Source: Bacteroidota bacterium (GTDB lineage Bacteria; Bacteroidota; Bacteroidia; Chitinophagales; Chitinophagaceae). From it: DNA of 64,000 nucleotides. The notes under the pieces are model-generated. The model was given only the letters and a program-made list of their open reading frames with translations, did no database searches and was not told the DNA's origin. Position numbers and translations under genes: made by a program. Location of the stretch: positions 42,044 through 106,043 of the forward strand of contig JAFDYG010000490.1 of assembly GCA_018267545.1 (NCBI GenBank), written 5' to 3'. Of the stretch, positions 37,732 through 46,506 are shown piece by piece (the stretch's first letter is position 1; the number at the start of each line of letters is the position of its first letter).

Positions 37732-38726
37732 AACCTTCCACCCGGCCTCTCGACCTCCTTTATCAAATGCTTCGTCACATCATCCGACCCAATCCCTTCC
37801 GCCTCTGCCTTGAAATTCATTAATATTCGATGCCTCAGCACAGGGTACGCCATCATGTGTATATCCTCCGCCACTACCGCATATCGCTGCTGAAACAAGG
37901 CCCTGGCTTTCGCCGTCAATATCAGCGCCTGCCCAGCCCGCGGCCCGGCGCCCCAACGCACCCACTCCTTCACATACGCATGACTGCTCGTATCGGGCCT
38001 CGTCGCCCGGATCAACCCCGACACATACCGCACCAGGTCGTCGCTGATGCTCACCTCCCGGACCAACGCCTGCAGAGCTTTTATCTCCTCACCCCCTACT
38101 ACCGCATTGACCACCGGTTTCTTGCTCCCCGTCGTATTGCTTAAGATTGCCGTTTCCTCATCGGCCGATGGATATCCGATCTTGATGTATAATAAAAAAC
38201 GGTCCAGCTGCGCCTCCGGCAACGGATACGTCCCCGCCTGCTCGATCGGGTTCTGGGTGGCCAAAATAAAAAAGGGCCTGTCCAACGGATAAGTCTGTCC
38301 CGCATAGGTAATTTCGAATTCCTGCATCGCCTCTAATAAGGCCGACTGCGTCTTCGGCGGCGTCCGGTTGATCTCATCCGCCAGCACGATATTGGCAAAC
38401 AACGGTCCCTTTACAAACTTAAAAAAACGCCTCCCCGTCGTATGGTCCTCCTCTAATACTTCCGTTCCCAAAATATCCGTCGGCATCAGGTCGGGCGTAA
38501 ACTGGATCCGCCGGAACGATAAAGCAAGCGCCTGCGACAGCGTCCTTACCATCAAAGTCTTCGCCAAACCAGGCACCCCTTCCAATAAACAATGACCACC
38601 CGCCAACATCGCGACTAAAATCTCCTCGACGATGGCCTCCTGTCCTACGATCACTTTTCCGATCTCCGACTTCAGCTGCGTCAGCTTTCCCAACAAAGAT
38701 TGAACCTGGCTTTCGTCAATTTTCAA
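37728..38726 (-). CDS. MoxR-family AAA+ ATPase
   Basis: 332 residues. Walker A is GVPGLAKT (50-57), Walker B is VLADEINR (about 114-121), sensor 1 lies in ATQNPIEQAGTYPLPEAQLDRF, and a C-terminal lid domain follows. MoxR ATPases act as chaperones for vWA proteins; here the DUF58 protein is the evident partner. It is the first gene of a seven-gene - strand operon (moxR, DUF58, BatA, DUF4175, unassigned, TldD, PmbA). The promoter should lie in the 99-base region shared with the divergent DUF4159 gene, but I see no clear element. Confidence 0.95.
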   Translation of the reverse strand: MKIDESQVQSLLGKLTQLKSEIGKVIVGQEAIVEEILVAMLAGGHCLLEGVPGLAKTLMVRTLSQALALSFRRIQFTPDLMPTDILGTEVLEEDHTTGRRFFKFVKGPLFANIVLADEINRTPPKTQSALLEAMQEFEITYAGQTYPLDRPFFILATQNPIEQAGTYPLPEAQLDRFLLYIKIGYPSADEETAILSNTTGSKKPVVNAVVGGEEIKALQALVREVSISDDLVRYVSGLIRATRPDTSSHAYVKEWVRWGAGPRAGQALILTAKARALFQQRYAVVAEDIHMMAYPVLRHRILMNFKAEAEGIGSDDVTKHLIKEVERPGGRL

Positions 38727-38825
38727 AGCAGTTGATTTTTTTATATATGTCCGTTTATCAAGATTTTACACCCAAAACAGGAAATTAAAGATAAAATCAG
38801 CAACTTTAAAAAAATTACATGACCG

Positions 38826-39476
38826 GTGAACTCATCAGGAGCAAACAAATTCACATTCATGCGACTCCGCTACCATTCCGGCGACTGGGACACCGACCAG
38901 CGAATGCCCTCCAACCTCCTCAACTCCCTGATCGAATACACGACCATCCCCGTAAACCTCCAGGAAAAAGTCGTAGACCTCGAAAGCAACGAGATCTTCC
39001 AATATCCCTTCGCCTATATCAGCGGTCATAAGCTCGTCCAGTTTACCACCCAGGAAAGCGCCAATTTTCATAAATACGTCAGCAACGGCGGCTTCGTCTT
39101 CGCCGACGACTGCAACCACGACATCGACGGTCTCTTCGCCCGCTCCTTCGAAACCCAAATGACCAACCTCTTCGGCCCCGCCGCCCTGCATAAAATTCCC
39201 AACAACCACCCCATCTACAATTCCTTCTTTCATTTTGAAAAAGGCCCTCCCAATACCACCTTCGAGCTCAACGGCTGGGGCGACGACCTCGTCCACGACT
39301 ACCTCAAAGCCATCACCATCAACAACCGCATCGGCGTCCTCTACAGCAACAAAGACTACGGCTGCGAATGGGACTACGACTTCCGCAACAAACGCTTCCT
39401 CGCCGAAGACAACACCAAATTCGGCGTCAACATCATCATGTACGCCCTAAACACCATCACCTCCCCCAGCCGCTAA
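38826..39476 (+). CDS. DUF4159 protein
   Basis: 216 residues if the GTG at 38826 is used. The first in-frame ATG is codon 12 (38859), and the ATG at 38819 is in another frame. The sequence (FTFMRLRYHSGDWDTDQRMP, YPFAYISGHKLVQF, GGFVFADDC, NTKFGVNIIMYALNT) is typical of DUF4159. These proteins are mostly found with MoxR/DUF58/BatA operons, often in a glutamine amidotransferase-like fold. No signal peptide is visible. It is divergent from moxR and ends before a convergent gene with hairpins between them. Confidence 0.88.
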   Translation: MNSSGANKFTFMRLRYHSGDWDTDQRMPSNLLNSLIEYTTIPVNLQEKVVDLESNEIFQYPFAYISGHKLVQFTTQESANFHKYVSNGGFVFADDCNHDIDGLFARSFETQMTNLFGPAALHKIPNNHPIYNSFFHFEKGPPNTTFELNGWGDDLVHDYLKAITINNRIGVLYSNKDYGCEWDYDFRNKRFLAEDNTKFGVNIIMYALNTITSPSR

Positions 39477-39550
39477 CCCTCCCAGCACCCTCCCCCACAA
39501 CCCGACGGGTCACTCCCCCCGCCAAAGCGGGAGACCCAATCCCCCAGCAC

Positions 39551-39575
39551 AAAAAAGCCCCCGCCAAAGCGGAGG
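39551..39575 (-). terminator. Intrinsic terminator of the Gly/Tyr/Pro-rich protein gene
   Basis: On the - strand an 8-bp stem with one mismatch and a 4-base loop (GCCTCCGC-TTTG-GCGGGGGC) is followed at once by TTTTTT, 46 bases after the stop at 39621. A related hairpin (CCAAAGC core) sits at 39514-39533 nearer the DUF4159 stop and lacks a U tract on either strand. Confidence 0.75.
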
Positions 39576-39620
39576 CCACCGTGTAATAGATAAGATACTG
39601 AATTCTTGAACAGGGCTTCC

Positions 39621-40232
39621 TTACTGCTGCTGCAAATCAGTTGCACTTCCCGTCGTCCCAGTGCTCTGTTCTTTGTACTCAGGCTGCTCTTCATTCGAAG
39701 AAGAACCATTCTTAGGTTGTTGCTGCTGATTCTGATTTCCCTGCTGCTGCTCCTGCCCATTATTCGGACGAACATTACCCCTGCGGGAATTATAATAATA
39801 ATCCTTTTTAGCCTGTATGATCTCAGCTTCCCGATCATGCTTCAATGCACGGACCTTCTGCCTTCTTTCCTTACCGGTCAAAGTCTTATCGTCCTTTACG
39901 TCATTGATACGGCCCTCATAGTCATTGTTGATGTCCTCGATCTGTAATGCCAGCCTGGTAGGCACCGGCGCATTGTAATAAGGATACGGGTAAGGACCCC
40001 AGGGATTATAAAACCCATAGGGATAACCCCAGGGCGAAAAACCATAACCCAGTCCAACCCCTACTCCAACATAAGTCCGGGGAACATAGTGATAACCACC
40101 CCCACGAACAATAACGTGACCCCGCTGAGCCGAAGCGCCATAAGCGAGGCCGAGCGAGAACAATATGATGAACAGTTTCTTGCCTGCGCTCATTATAGTT
40201 CTCTTCTGATTTTCTTGCATCGTCGTTTTCAT
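39621..40232 (-). CDS. Exported protein with Gly/Tyr/Pro-rich and Gln-rich segments
   Basis: 203 residues from the ATG at 40232; the frame stays open to 40274, and an ATG at 40193 (MSAGKKLFIILF) is also possible and sits right at the signal peptide. After the signal peptide (cleavage near GASAQ) comes a Gly/Tyr/Pro/Phe-rich stretch (VGVGVGLGYGFSPWGYPYGF). A charged helical part follows (LQIEDINNDYEGRINDVKDD through ERRQKVRALKHDREAEI), and then a Gln/Asn-rich low-complexity tail. No enzyme motif. Similar short proteins are common in Chitinophagaceae and have no known function; envelope association is likely. Confidence 0.7.
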   Translation of the reverse strand: MKTTMQENQKRTIMSAGKKLFIILFSLGLAYGASAQRGHVIVRGGGYHYVPRTYVGVGVGLGYGFSPWGYPYGFYNPWGPYPYPYYNAPVPTRLALQIEDINNDYEGRINDVKDDKTLTGKERRQKVRALKHDREAEIIQAKKDYYYNSRRGNVRPNNGQEQQQGNQNQQQQPKNGSSSNEEQPEYKEQSTGTTGSATDLQQQ

Positions 40233-40422
40233 ATCTTGATGTTTTAAATTAAACGAACTACTATAAGAACGCAAAAAGTGCTCTAAGATTAATCTCTTAT
40301 CCGGTTATAACACATCTCTAACATTGTCTAACAAAATGTTAAAGCCCACCAATCATAATAGATTGATTTTCATTCTTGACTGTCAAAAACATGAAAATAC
40401 TTCTAAGAAGAAAGAAGGACGC

Positions 40423-40608
40423 CTATTTAATCTTACTGACAGGCTTGCTCTTTTTATGCCGGGAGCCCGGTACGCCTGTCTTTTTGTCCTTAAAATACTG
40501 AACTGTTTCCGCAATATCCTTCTCCACATGAGCAGCCTTTCTACCCTTAGGTTGTATGCCCACAAATCCTATCTCATCCAAACCGTAATATTGCTTTTTA
40601 GAACTCAT
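40423..40608 (-). CDS. Small basic protein downstream of the GNAT-like gene
   Basis: 61 residues from the ATG at 40608 (MSSKKQYYGLDEIGFVG). This start overlaps the stop of the GNAT-like gene by 4 bases (ATGA); an earlier in-frame ATG at 40668 lies inside that gene and is less likely. The protein is Lys-rich, mainly at the C-terminus (SRHKKSKPVSKIK), soluble, with no recognised fold. Tight coupling to the GNAT-like gene suggests a joint function, perhaps as a toxin-antitoxin-like pair, but it lacks a visible ribbon-helix-helix or HTH domain. Confidence 0.6.
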   Translation of the reverse strand: MSSKKQYYGLDEIGFVGIQPKGRKAAHVEKDIAETVQYFKDKKTGVPGSRHKKSKPVSKIK

Positions 40609-41123
40609 TTCAATACATCCTTGAAATACGAATTTACTAATTTTTTCGCAGAATCCCCCCTTACACACATCCTATCTCTAAACAACAATTCAGCGCCTAA
40701 ACTATCCTTATAATGCTGAATCAGCCTGGTCTTGGCCCGAAAAGCCACCACTCCGTCAAAGCCAGCCCCGAAACTGATTTTACACGCAAAAGCCACTAAA
40801 TTTCCAGCTACCCCAAGATACTTTTTATTGCTGCCAAAGTTATGCGGTGCTGCTTCGATAAGATGCATCTCGATGTAATTTTCTGCTCTTTGCAGACTTA
40901 GCAATCCTTGTACAGTTTTGTCTCCCTTGATCACCAGCTTGTACAATTCCCGTTCTTTAAACGCACGCTCAATTCTCCAATTAAATCTCCAGCCATTTCT
41001 TTTGGTTACCCCTTTTAAATCACCCGCCTCTAAAGACAGAACCTCCGTTTCAATATTCTTCTTCGTAATCGCCTCCTCTATACTCCGGGTTATCTTATCG
41101 ACATAGAAACTATTCCTTTTCAT
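40605..41123 (-). CDS. GNAT-like protein, possible acetyltransferase
   Basis: 172 residues. The central part (LYKLVIKGDKTVQGLLSLQ, YIEMHLIEAAPHN, YLGVAGNLVAFACKISF, GFDGVVAFRAKTRLIQHY) has the strand-helix order of the GNAT fold, with the helix after VAGNLVAFAC as the likely acetyl-CoA-binding helix. The canonical Q/RxxGxG/A loop is not clear. The start at 41123 has an unusually strong Shine-Dalgarno sequence for this phylum (GAGGAGG a few bases upstream). Rows of this region that I counted are about 43-45% G+C, against 50-55% in nearby rows, a mild sign of transfer. It is co-transcribed with the small basic protein. Confidence 0.65.
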   Translation of the reverse strand: MKRNSFYVDKITRSIEEAITKKNIETEVLSLEAGDLKGVTKRNGWRFNWRIERAFKERELYKLVIKGDKTVQGLLSLQRAENYIEMHLIEAAPHNFGSNKKYLGVAGNLVAFACKISFGAGFDGVVAFRAKTRLIQHYKDSLGAELLFRDRMCVRGDSAKKLVNSYFKDVLK

Positions 41124-41164
41124 ATCTCCTCCTCTTTGACTCTCAAGTCTTTAATTTAGTTCAA

Positions 41165-41172
41165 CAAAAATA
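41165..41172 (-). promoter_or_regulatory. Candidate -7 element for the GNAT-like cassette
   Basis: On the - strand TATTTTTG matches the Bacteroidota -7 consensus TAnnTTTG, 41 bases before the start codon at 41123. I see no good TTG element at the expected distance upstream, so the call is weak. Confidence 0.3.
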
Positions 41173-41217
41173 CTAAATTTATTAGCTTTTATTTACTAAA
41201 CTTCTTATCTTCACTCC

Positions 41218-41706
41218 ATGCTTTTCACCATCGGCCACGGCACCCGTCCTCTCCCAACTTTCCTCCACCTGCTGGAACAATACTCCATTGAATTCCTCAT
41301 CGACATCCGCTCCGTCCCCTACTCCGCCTTCAACCCCCAATACCGCCAGCCCGAATTCGTCACCGCCCTCCGCGCCGCCGGCTTCCGCTATATCTACATG
41401 GGCAATTCCCTCGGCGGCCGCCCCACCCATCCCACCTGCTACAACGCCAACGGCCGCCTCGACTATGAGCTCGTTCGCACCCAGCCCTTCTTCCTCGAAG
41501 GCATCGAAAGAATCGTCACCGCCTACGAAAAAGGAATCAACGTCGCCCTCATGTGCAGCGAAAGCAAACCCGAAAACTGCCACCGCAGCAAGCTCGTCGG
41601 CCGCTCCCTCCAGGAAAGAAATATACCCATTCACCACATCGACGAGGAAGGAAACCTCCGCAGCCAGTCCGAACTCACCCAAACCCCTACCCTCCTTCTC
41701 TTCTAA
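41218..41706 (+). CDS. DUF488 protein
   Basis: 162 residues, soluble. Family hallmarks are TIGHGTRPLPTFLHLL at the N-terminus, LIDIRSVPYSAFNPQY (about 28-43), YIYMGNSLGGRP, and the Cys-containing segment ALMCSESKPENCHRSKLVG (about 110-128). DUF488 proteins are small conserved cytoplasmic proteins of unknown function. It is divergent from the GNAT-like cassette with a 94-base AT-rich region between them. Confidence 0.93.
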   Translation: MLFTIGHGTRPLPTFLHLLEQYSIEFLIDIRSVPYSAFNPQYRQPEFVTALRAAGFRYIYMGNSLGGRPTHPTCYNANGRLDYELVRTQPFFLEGIERIVTAYEKGINVALMCSESKPENCHRSKLVGRSLQERNIPIHHIDEEGNLRSQSELTQTPTLLLF

Positions 41707-41845
41707 TCATCCCCCTAACCACGCAAAGCATCCCCGCACAAACGCCACCCCCATTATAAACCCATTAAAAACACGATGTCTCAACGAAATTGCTTAAATT
41801 GAAGCTCAGTCCCGACTGACCATAACAAAACTATAAACCAGCCAT

Positions 41846-42568
41846 ATGATAAGGACCGGTTGCGCGATCCTATACTCTCTGCTTATAAGCCTTGTCTTAG
41901 CCCCTCATGCCCATGCCCAAACTAATAGCCCCCAGCCAACACCCACAGACAACGCCATCCTCCTTTATACCCGAAGCAACGCTGCCGAAGCGCACCTCTA
42001 CAACGGCACCCTTTACGCCGGCTACGACCGCCAGGCCCAGGGTTATCCATTCTTCCAATCCAACTCCGCCCTCTCCGGCTCTCTGACTTATGACGGCGTC
42101 CTCTATCCGCAAGTCCCCCTCTACTACGACCTCGAAAAAGACATCGTCGTCATCCCGGATAAGAAAAACTCCGCCCAGATCCGCCTCCTCTCCGAAAAGC
42201 TCAGCAGCTTCACCGTAGACGGCCACACATTCATCCACCTGCTCCCCGACAGCACCGAAAAAGACGCCCCTGCAGAAGGCTTCTACGAGCTCCTGTACAA
42301 AGGCAAAGCCACAGCCCTCGCCCGCCACAAAAAACAAGTCCAAAGCTTCGGCAAACCGGAAGACAACCTCACCCGCTACCAACAGTATGATTCCTGGTAT
42401 CTCGAACGAGACGGAAAATACTATACTATTAGAAACCAGCGCGACCTCACCAATACCCTCGGAAAAAATCTAAAAGACTACCTAAAGAAAAACAACATCA
42501 GTTTCAAAAAAAACCCAGCAGATGCACTCACAAAAGCAGCTGCATTCTATAGCCAGTCAAGTAACTAA
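41846..42568 (+). CDS. Exported protein of unknown function, first gene of a TonB operon
   Basis: 240 residues, with a signal peptide cleaved near HAHAQ (about 25). The mature protein is beta-rich then helical, with many Tyr residues and a Lys-rich C-terminal third (KNLKDYLKKNNISFKKNPAD). No family recognised. The next gene starts 5 bases downstream, so it is probably made with the TonB receptor, DUF4249 lipoprotein and MG2/plug-like protein. It may be a periplasmic or surface partner of that system (inference). Confidence 0.75.
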   Translation: MIRTGCAILYSLLISLVLAPHAHAQTNSPQPTPTDNAILLYTRSNAAEAHLYNGTLYAGYDRQAQGYPFFQSNSALSGSLTYDGVLYPQVPLYYDLEKDIVVIPDKKNSAQIRLLSEKLSSFTVDGHTFIHLLPDSTEKDAPAEGFYELLYKGKATALARHKKQVQSFGKPEDNLTRYQQYDSWYLERDGKYYTIRNQRDLTNTLGKNLKDYLKKNNISFKKNPADALTKAAAFYSQSSN

Positions 42569-42573
42569 CTGTT

Positions 42574-45357
42574 ATGACCACTCTTTTTTATCGCCTGACC
42601 CTTATCTTTACCCTCCTCACCGGAGCCCTCACCGGCCCCCTCATCGCCCGAGCCCAGGCCCAACCCCAACCCCAGGAAGGCCCCCTCATCGACGGAGACT
42701 TTAGTGATCTCCCCTTCCCTGCCTTCGCAAAACGGATCGAATCGATGACCAGCTACCACTTCTACTTCGACGCCGCCGAAGTAGACACCCTGCGCATCAA
42801 CCTCAGCGTCCGCCGTACTCCCCTTCCCCGTCTGCTCGACCAGGCTTTTAAGAATACAATCTTTCACTACGCCATCGACCCCAGGAATAACGTATATATC
42901 ACCCGCCTCAACGCCATCGTAACCACACTCACTCCCGGAGGAAGCAGCTACGGCAATCTCACCAAAGACACCACAGACGCAAGCGCCTCCGCACCTTCGA
43001 AGATGCTCCGCGCCGCCCTCGAGAACAAGCTTTTCGAGATCGGCACCCCATCCAGCCGGACCGGTAATGCCACCCTCGTCGGCTACGTCCGCGACATACG
43101 AAACGGTGAAGCCCTCGTCGGCGCAGCAGTCTATCTCGATAATCCACCCATCGGAGCCATCACCGACCGCTTTGGCTACTTCTCCCTCCAGATGCCCCGC
43201 GGCCGCCATACTCTGCAGATCAGCAGCGCAGGCATGAAAGACACCCGGCGACAAATCTTATTACATTCGGACGGGAAGCTCAACATCGAAATGGAAGAGT
43301 TCATCCCCAACCTCATCGCCGCCACCGTCGTCGCAGAAAAACGCTCCAATATAAAGGCCCTCCAAATGGGCGTCGAAAGGATCAATATCAAAACGATCAA
43401 ACAAATCCCGGCCGTGTTCGGTGAAGCCGACGTTCTCCGCGCCGTACTCACCCTCCCCGGCGTCACCACCGTCGGAGAAGCCAGCACCGGCTTCAACGTC
43501 CGCGGCGGCTCCGCAGACCAAAACCTCATTCTGTTCAACGACGCGACCATCTATAACCCCTCGCACCTCTTTGGCTTCTTCTCCGCTTTCAACCCGGATA
43601 TTATAAAAGGAGTCGAACTCTACAAAAGTTCCATCCCCGAGAGATACGGCGGACGCCTTTCTTCTGTCCTCGACGTCAGCACCCGCGACGGCAACAGCAA
43701 GAAACTCTCCGGAAGCGCCGGCATCGGCCCCCTCACCAGCAAGTTCACCCTGGAAGGCCCCATCGTCAAGGACAAGACCTCCTTTATCATCAGCGGACGC
43801 ACCACCTATTCCGACTGGATCCTCAGGACCCTGCCCAACAAAGAATATAACAATAGCTCGGCGTCTTTCTACGACGTCGCCCTCCACCTCACTCATAACT
43901 TCAACCCAAAGAATAGCCTCTACCTTACCGGCTATCTCAGCAACGACCAGTTCCGCCTCAACAGCGATACGCTCTATAAGTATGGGAATAAGAACGCCAA
44001 TATAAAATGGAAGCACATCTTCAATAACAAGCTATACAGCCTCACTACCGCTGCAATAGACCATTATCAATACGGCCAGTCCAGCAGCAACAATTCCGTC
44101 AACGCCTACGACTTCCGCTATGGCCTCGACCAGGGCTCCTTCCACCAGGATTTTAACTATACCGCAGGAAGCAAACACGCCCTCGACTTTGGCATTAGCT
44201 CCATCTACTATCGCTTTAATCCGGGTGAAAGAACACCATTGGGCAGCGCCTCTCTCGTCACACCCACAAAGGTAGCCCGTGAACAAGCGCTCGAATCGGC
44301 CATCTACGCCGGCGACCAATATTCTATCACCAGCGACCTGGCGCTCAACGTCGGTCTCCGCTATTCACTATACAATTACCTGGGCCCTCATGACGTATAC
44401 GACTATGTCCCCGGACAACCCCTCGCAGAAACGACAATAAAAGATACTACCCACTACAGCGGAGGCAAAAACATCGTTACTTATAAAGGCCCCGAATATA
44501 GAATCTCCCTGCGCTACGCCTTCTCACCTAATACTTCCGTCAAGCTGGGCTATAATACCCTTCGACAATACATCCACCTGCTTTCCAATACGACCGCCAT
44601 CTCCCCCGCCGATATCTGGAAGCTGAGCGACCCCCACATCGCCCCGCAAACCGGCGCCCAATACTCGATCGGCCTTTATCAAAATTTCCGCTCCAATACG
44701 ATCGAGACCTCGATAGAAGTTTATTACAAAACCATTCGCAACTACCTCGACTATAAGAGCGGAGCCAACCTGCTCCTCAACAACCATATAGAAACCGACG
44801 TCTTCAACACCCGCGGCAGAGCCTACGGCGCAGAACTGCTCATAAAAAAACCGGCAGGCAAGCTCAATGGCTGGCTCAGCTATACCTACTCCCGGACCCA
44901 GCTAAAAATGGACGATCCCCTGGCAGGCGAAGTCATCAACAACGGCAACTACTATCCAGCCAGCTTCGACAAGCCGCACAACGTCAACTTCGTCGGGAAC
45001 TATCGCTTCTCCCAGCGCTACAGCTTGTCGCTTACGACCATCTATAGCACCGGCCGTCCTATCACCCTGCCCATCGCTACCTTCACGCTCGGGGGCTCCC
45101 AAAGAGTCTATTATTCCGATCGCAATCAATACCGCATCCCGGACTATTTCCGCAGCGACATTTCCTTTAATATGGAGGGTAACCACAAGGTTCACCAGGT
45201 CTTTCACAACTCCTGGTCCTTTGGCGTCTATAATATCACCGCCCGAAAAAATCCTTACTCTATTTATTTCCAGTCGGAGAACGGCGTCATCAAGGGATAT
45301 AAGCTATCCATCTTCGGTACCGCCATTCCCTTCCTTTCGTACAACATAAGATTTTAA
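42574..45357 (+). CDS. TonB-dependent receptor with carboxypeptidase-like domain
   Basis: 927 residues with a signal peptide (to about 29). There is an STN-like region (about 42-110, FAKRIESMTSYHFYFDAAEV), then a carboxypeptidase-regulatory-like domain (about 166-245, GYVRDIRNGEALVGAAVYL). The plug (about 265-390) holds PGVTTVGEASTGFNVRGG and ILFNDATIYN, and the barrel ends in FLSYNIRF with a C-terminal Phe. It is not of the SusC type. The immediate DUF4249 gene downstream is the common partner of this receptor class in Bacteroidota. The substrate is unknown. No sigma/anti-sigma pair is adjacent despite the STN-like region. Confidence 0.92.
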   Translation: MTTLFYRLTLIFTLLTGALTGPLIARAQAQPQPQEGPLIDGDFSDLPFPAFAKRIESMTSYHFYFDAAEVDTLRINLSVRRTPLPRLLDQAFKNTIFHYAIDPRNNVYITRLNAIVTTLTPGGSSYGNLTKDTTDASASAPSKMLRAALENKLFEIGTPSSRTGNATLVGYVRDIRNGEALVGAAVYLDNPPIGAITDRFGYFSLQMPRGRHTLQISSAGMKDTRRQILLHSDGKLNIEMEEFIPNLIAATVVAEKRSNIKALQMGVERINIKTIKQIPAVFGEADVLRAVLTLPGVTTVGEASTGFNVRGGSADQNLILFNDATIYNPSHLFGFFSAFNPDIIKGVELYKSSIPERYGGRLSSVLDVSTRDGNSKKLSGSAGIGPLTSKFTLEGPIVKDKTSFIISGRTTYSDWILRTLPNKEYNNSSASFYDVALHLTHNFNPKNSLYLTGYLSNDQFRLNSDTLYKYGNKNANIKWKHIFNNKLYSLTTAAIDHYQYGQSSSNNSVNAYDFRYGLDQGSFHQDFNYTAGSKHALDFGISSIYYRFNPGERTPLGSASLVTPTKVAREQALESAIYAGDQYSITSDLALNVGLRYSLYNYLGPHDVYDYVPGQPLAETTIKDTTHYSGGKNIVTYKGPEYRISLRYAFSPNTSVKLGYNTLRQYIHLLSNTTAISPADIWKLSDPHIAPQTGAQYSIGLYQNFRSNTIETSIEVYYKTIRNYLDYKSGANLLLNNHIETDVFNTRGRAYGAELLIKKPAGKLNGWLSYTYSRTQLKMDDPLAGEVINNGNYYPASFDKPHNVNFVGNYRFSQRYSLSLTTIYSTGRPITLPIATFTLGGSQRVYYSDRNQYRIPDYFRSDISFNMEGNHKVHQVFHNSWSFGVYNITARKNPYSIYFQSENGVIKGYKLSIFGTAIPFLSYNIRF

Positions 45358-45361
45358 AAGC

Positions 45362-46501
45362 ATGTCAACCAACCGACTCTTCTTAATAGTCTGCTTCTTA
45401 TTTATGGGCATCGCCTGTAAGCAGAATTATCTGCCCCCCGAGCAGAAGACCAACCCGGCCATCCTCGTCATCGAGGGCGTCATCGATGCCAAACCCGGCG
45501 ACTCCACCGTCTTCCAGCTGTCCCGCACCCAGGCCGTCTCCGACTCGGTAGGCGTCCACACACCCGAGACCGGAGCCAAACTCACCATCATCGGCAGCGC
45601 CGGCGACACCTGGCCCTTCCACGAGCTGGGCAACGGCTCCTACTCCACAGCCCCCCTATCCCTCAATCCCACCGAAAAATACCAGCTAAGAGTCGTCACA
45701 AAAAACGGAAGCCAATATCTCTCCGATACTGTATCCGTCCATCCCTCACCTGCCATCGACAGCCTGACCTGGTACCAGGATGACAGCGCCGGCGACGTCC
45801 ACGTTAGAATCAACACCCACGACCCTTCCAACAATAGCCACTATTATCGCTGGTACTTCTCCGAACTATGGGAATATCACTCCGATGAATACGCGGAGCT
45901 TACCCTCGTCAACGGACAGATCGAATATGCAGACACATCGACTTCTACCTGGACCTGCTGGCGCGGAGCTAATTCCTCCGACATCCTCCTCGGTAATTCC
46001 ACAACCCTCAGCCAGGACCGAATCAACCAGGCGCCTCTCGCCATCATTCCCCGCGGCTCACAAAAGCTAAGCGTCCGCTACAGCATGCTCGCCACTCAAT
46101 ACGTACTCTCCCAACCCGCTTACCAATACTGGCAGACCCTGCAGAAGAATACTCAAAACCTGGGCTCGCTCTTCGACCCGCAGCCCTCGCAGCTAAACGG
46201 CAACTACCACAACACCACCAATCCCAAAGAAGCCGTCATCGGCTTCCTCAGCGCAAGCTCCTTGCAAAACCTTCGATTCTTTATCAATAATAACCAGGTA
46301 CACAACTGGGACACCGCTCACCAGTCCTGCGATACGAAATTTGCAAGCGCCCAGGACCCAAACAACTTTCACATTTATCTCGATACCGATACCTTGTACG
46401 GGCCCTTCTATTTCCTGCAAGGCGCACTCGTCCTTGGTAAAAAGACCTGCATCGACTGCCGCGTTCAGGGCGGCACCACAACAAGACCCAGCTTCTGGTA
46501 A
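45362..46501 (+). CDS. DUF4249 lipoprotein, partner of the TonB receptor
   Basis: 379 residues. The signal ends at GIAC (C19). The mature start (PPEQKTNPAILVIEGVIDAKPGD, shown in part) followed by TVFQLSRTQAVSDS is the DUF4249 N-terminal pattern, and the Cys-rich end (GKKTCIDCRVQGGTTTRPSFW) is also family-like. DUF4249 proteins are surface lipoproteins encoded next to TonB receptors, thought to work like a SusD for non-SusC receptors; this has little experimental backing. It starts 4 bases after the receptor stop. Confidence 0.9.
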   Translation: MSTNRLFLIVCFLFMGIACKQNYLPPEQKTNPAILVIEGVIDAKPGDSTVFQLSRTQAVSDSVGVHTPETGAKLTIIGSAGDTWPFHELGNGSYSTAPLSLNPTEKYQLRVVTKNGSQYLSDTVSVHPSPAIDSLTWYQDDSAGDVHVRINTHDPSNNSHYYRWYFSELWEYHSDEYAELTLVNGQIEYADTSTSTWTCWRGANSSDILLGNSTTLSQDRINQAPLAIIPRGSQKLSVRYSMLATQYVLSQPAYQYWQTLQKNTQNLGSLFDPQPSQLNGNYHNTTNPKEAVIGFLSASSLQNLRFFINNNQVHNWDTAHQSCDTKFASAQDPNNFHIYLDTDTLYGPFYFLQGALVLGKKTCIDCRVQGGTTTRPSFW

Positions 46502-46506
46502 AAAAA

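Noticed and set aside
38819-39031. A gene starting at the ATG at 38819
   Set aside because: That frame gives a short Pro/Arg-rich product. The frame from the GTG at 38826 matches DUF4159 throughout.
39514-39575. Two CCCCCGCCAAAGCGG hairpins as a CRISPR-like or mobile repeat
   Set aside because: Only two copies, unequal arms. The second is followed by a U tract on the - strand and is explained as a terminator.
40324-40713. A 129-codon + strand frame opposite the GNAT-like cassette
   Set aside because: The - strand has a strong ribosome site, an ATGA overlap and plausible folds; the + frame has neither.
40423-41123. A classical TacAT/AtaRT-type GNAT toxin-antitoxin system
   Set aside because: No ribbon-helix-helix antitoxin is visible, the order is reversed and the acetyl-CoA loop is not clear. 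Kept only as a possible module in the findings.
43261-44016. A 251-codon - strand frame inside the TonB receptor gene
   Set aside because: Antisense shadow of a receptor with full plug and barrel; no start context and no recognisable domain.
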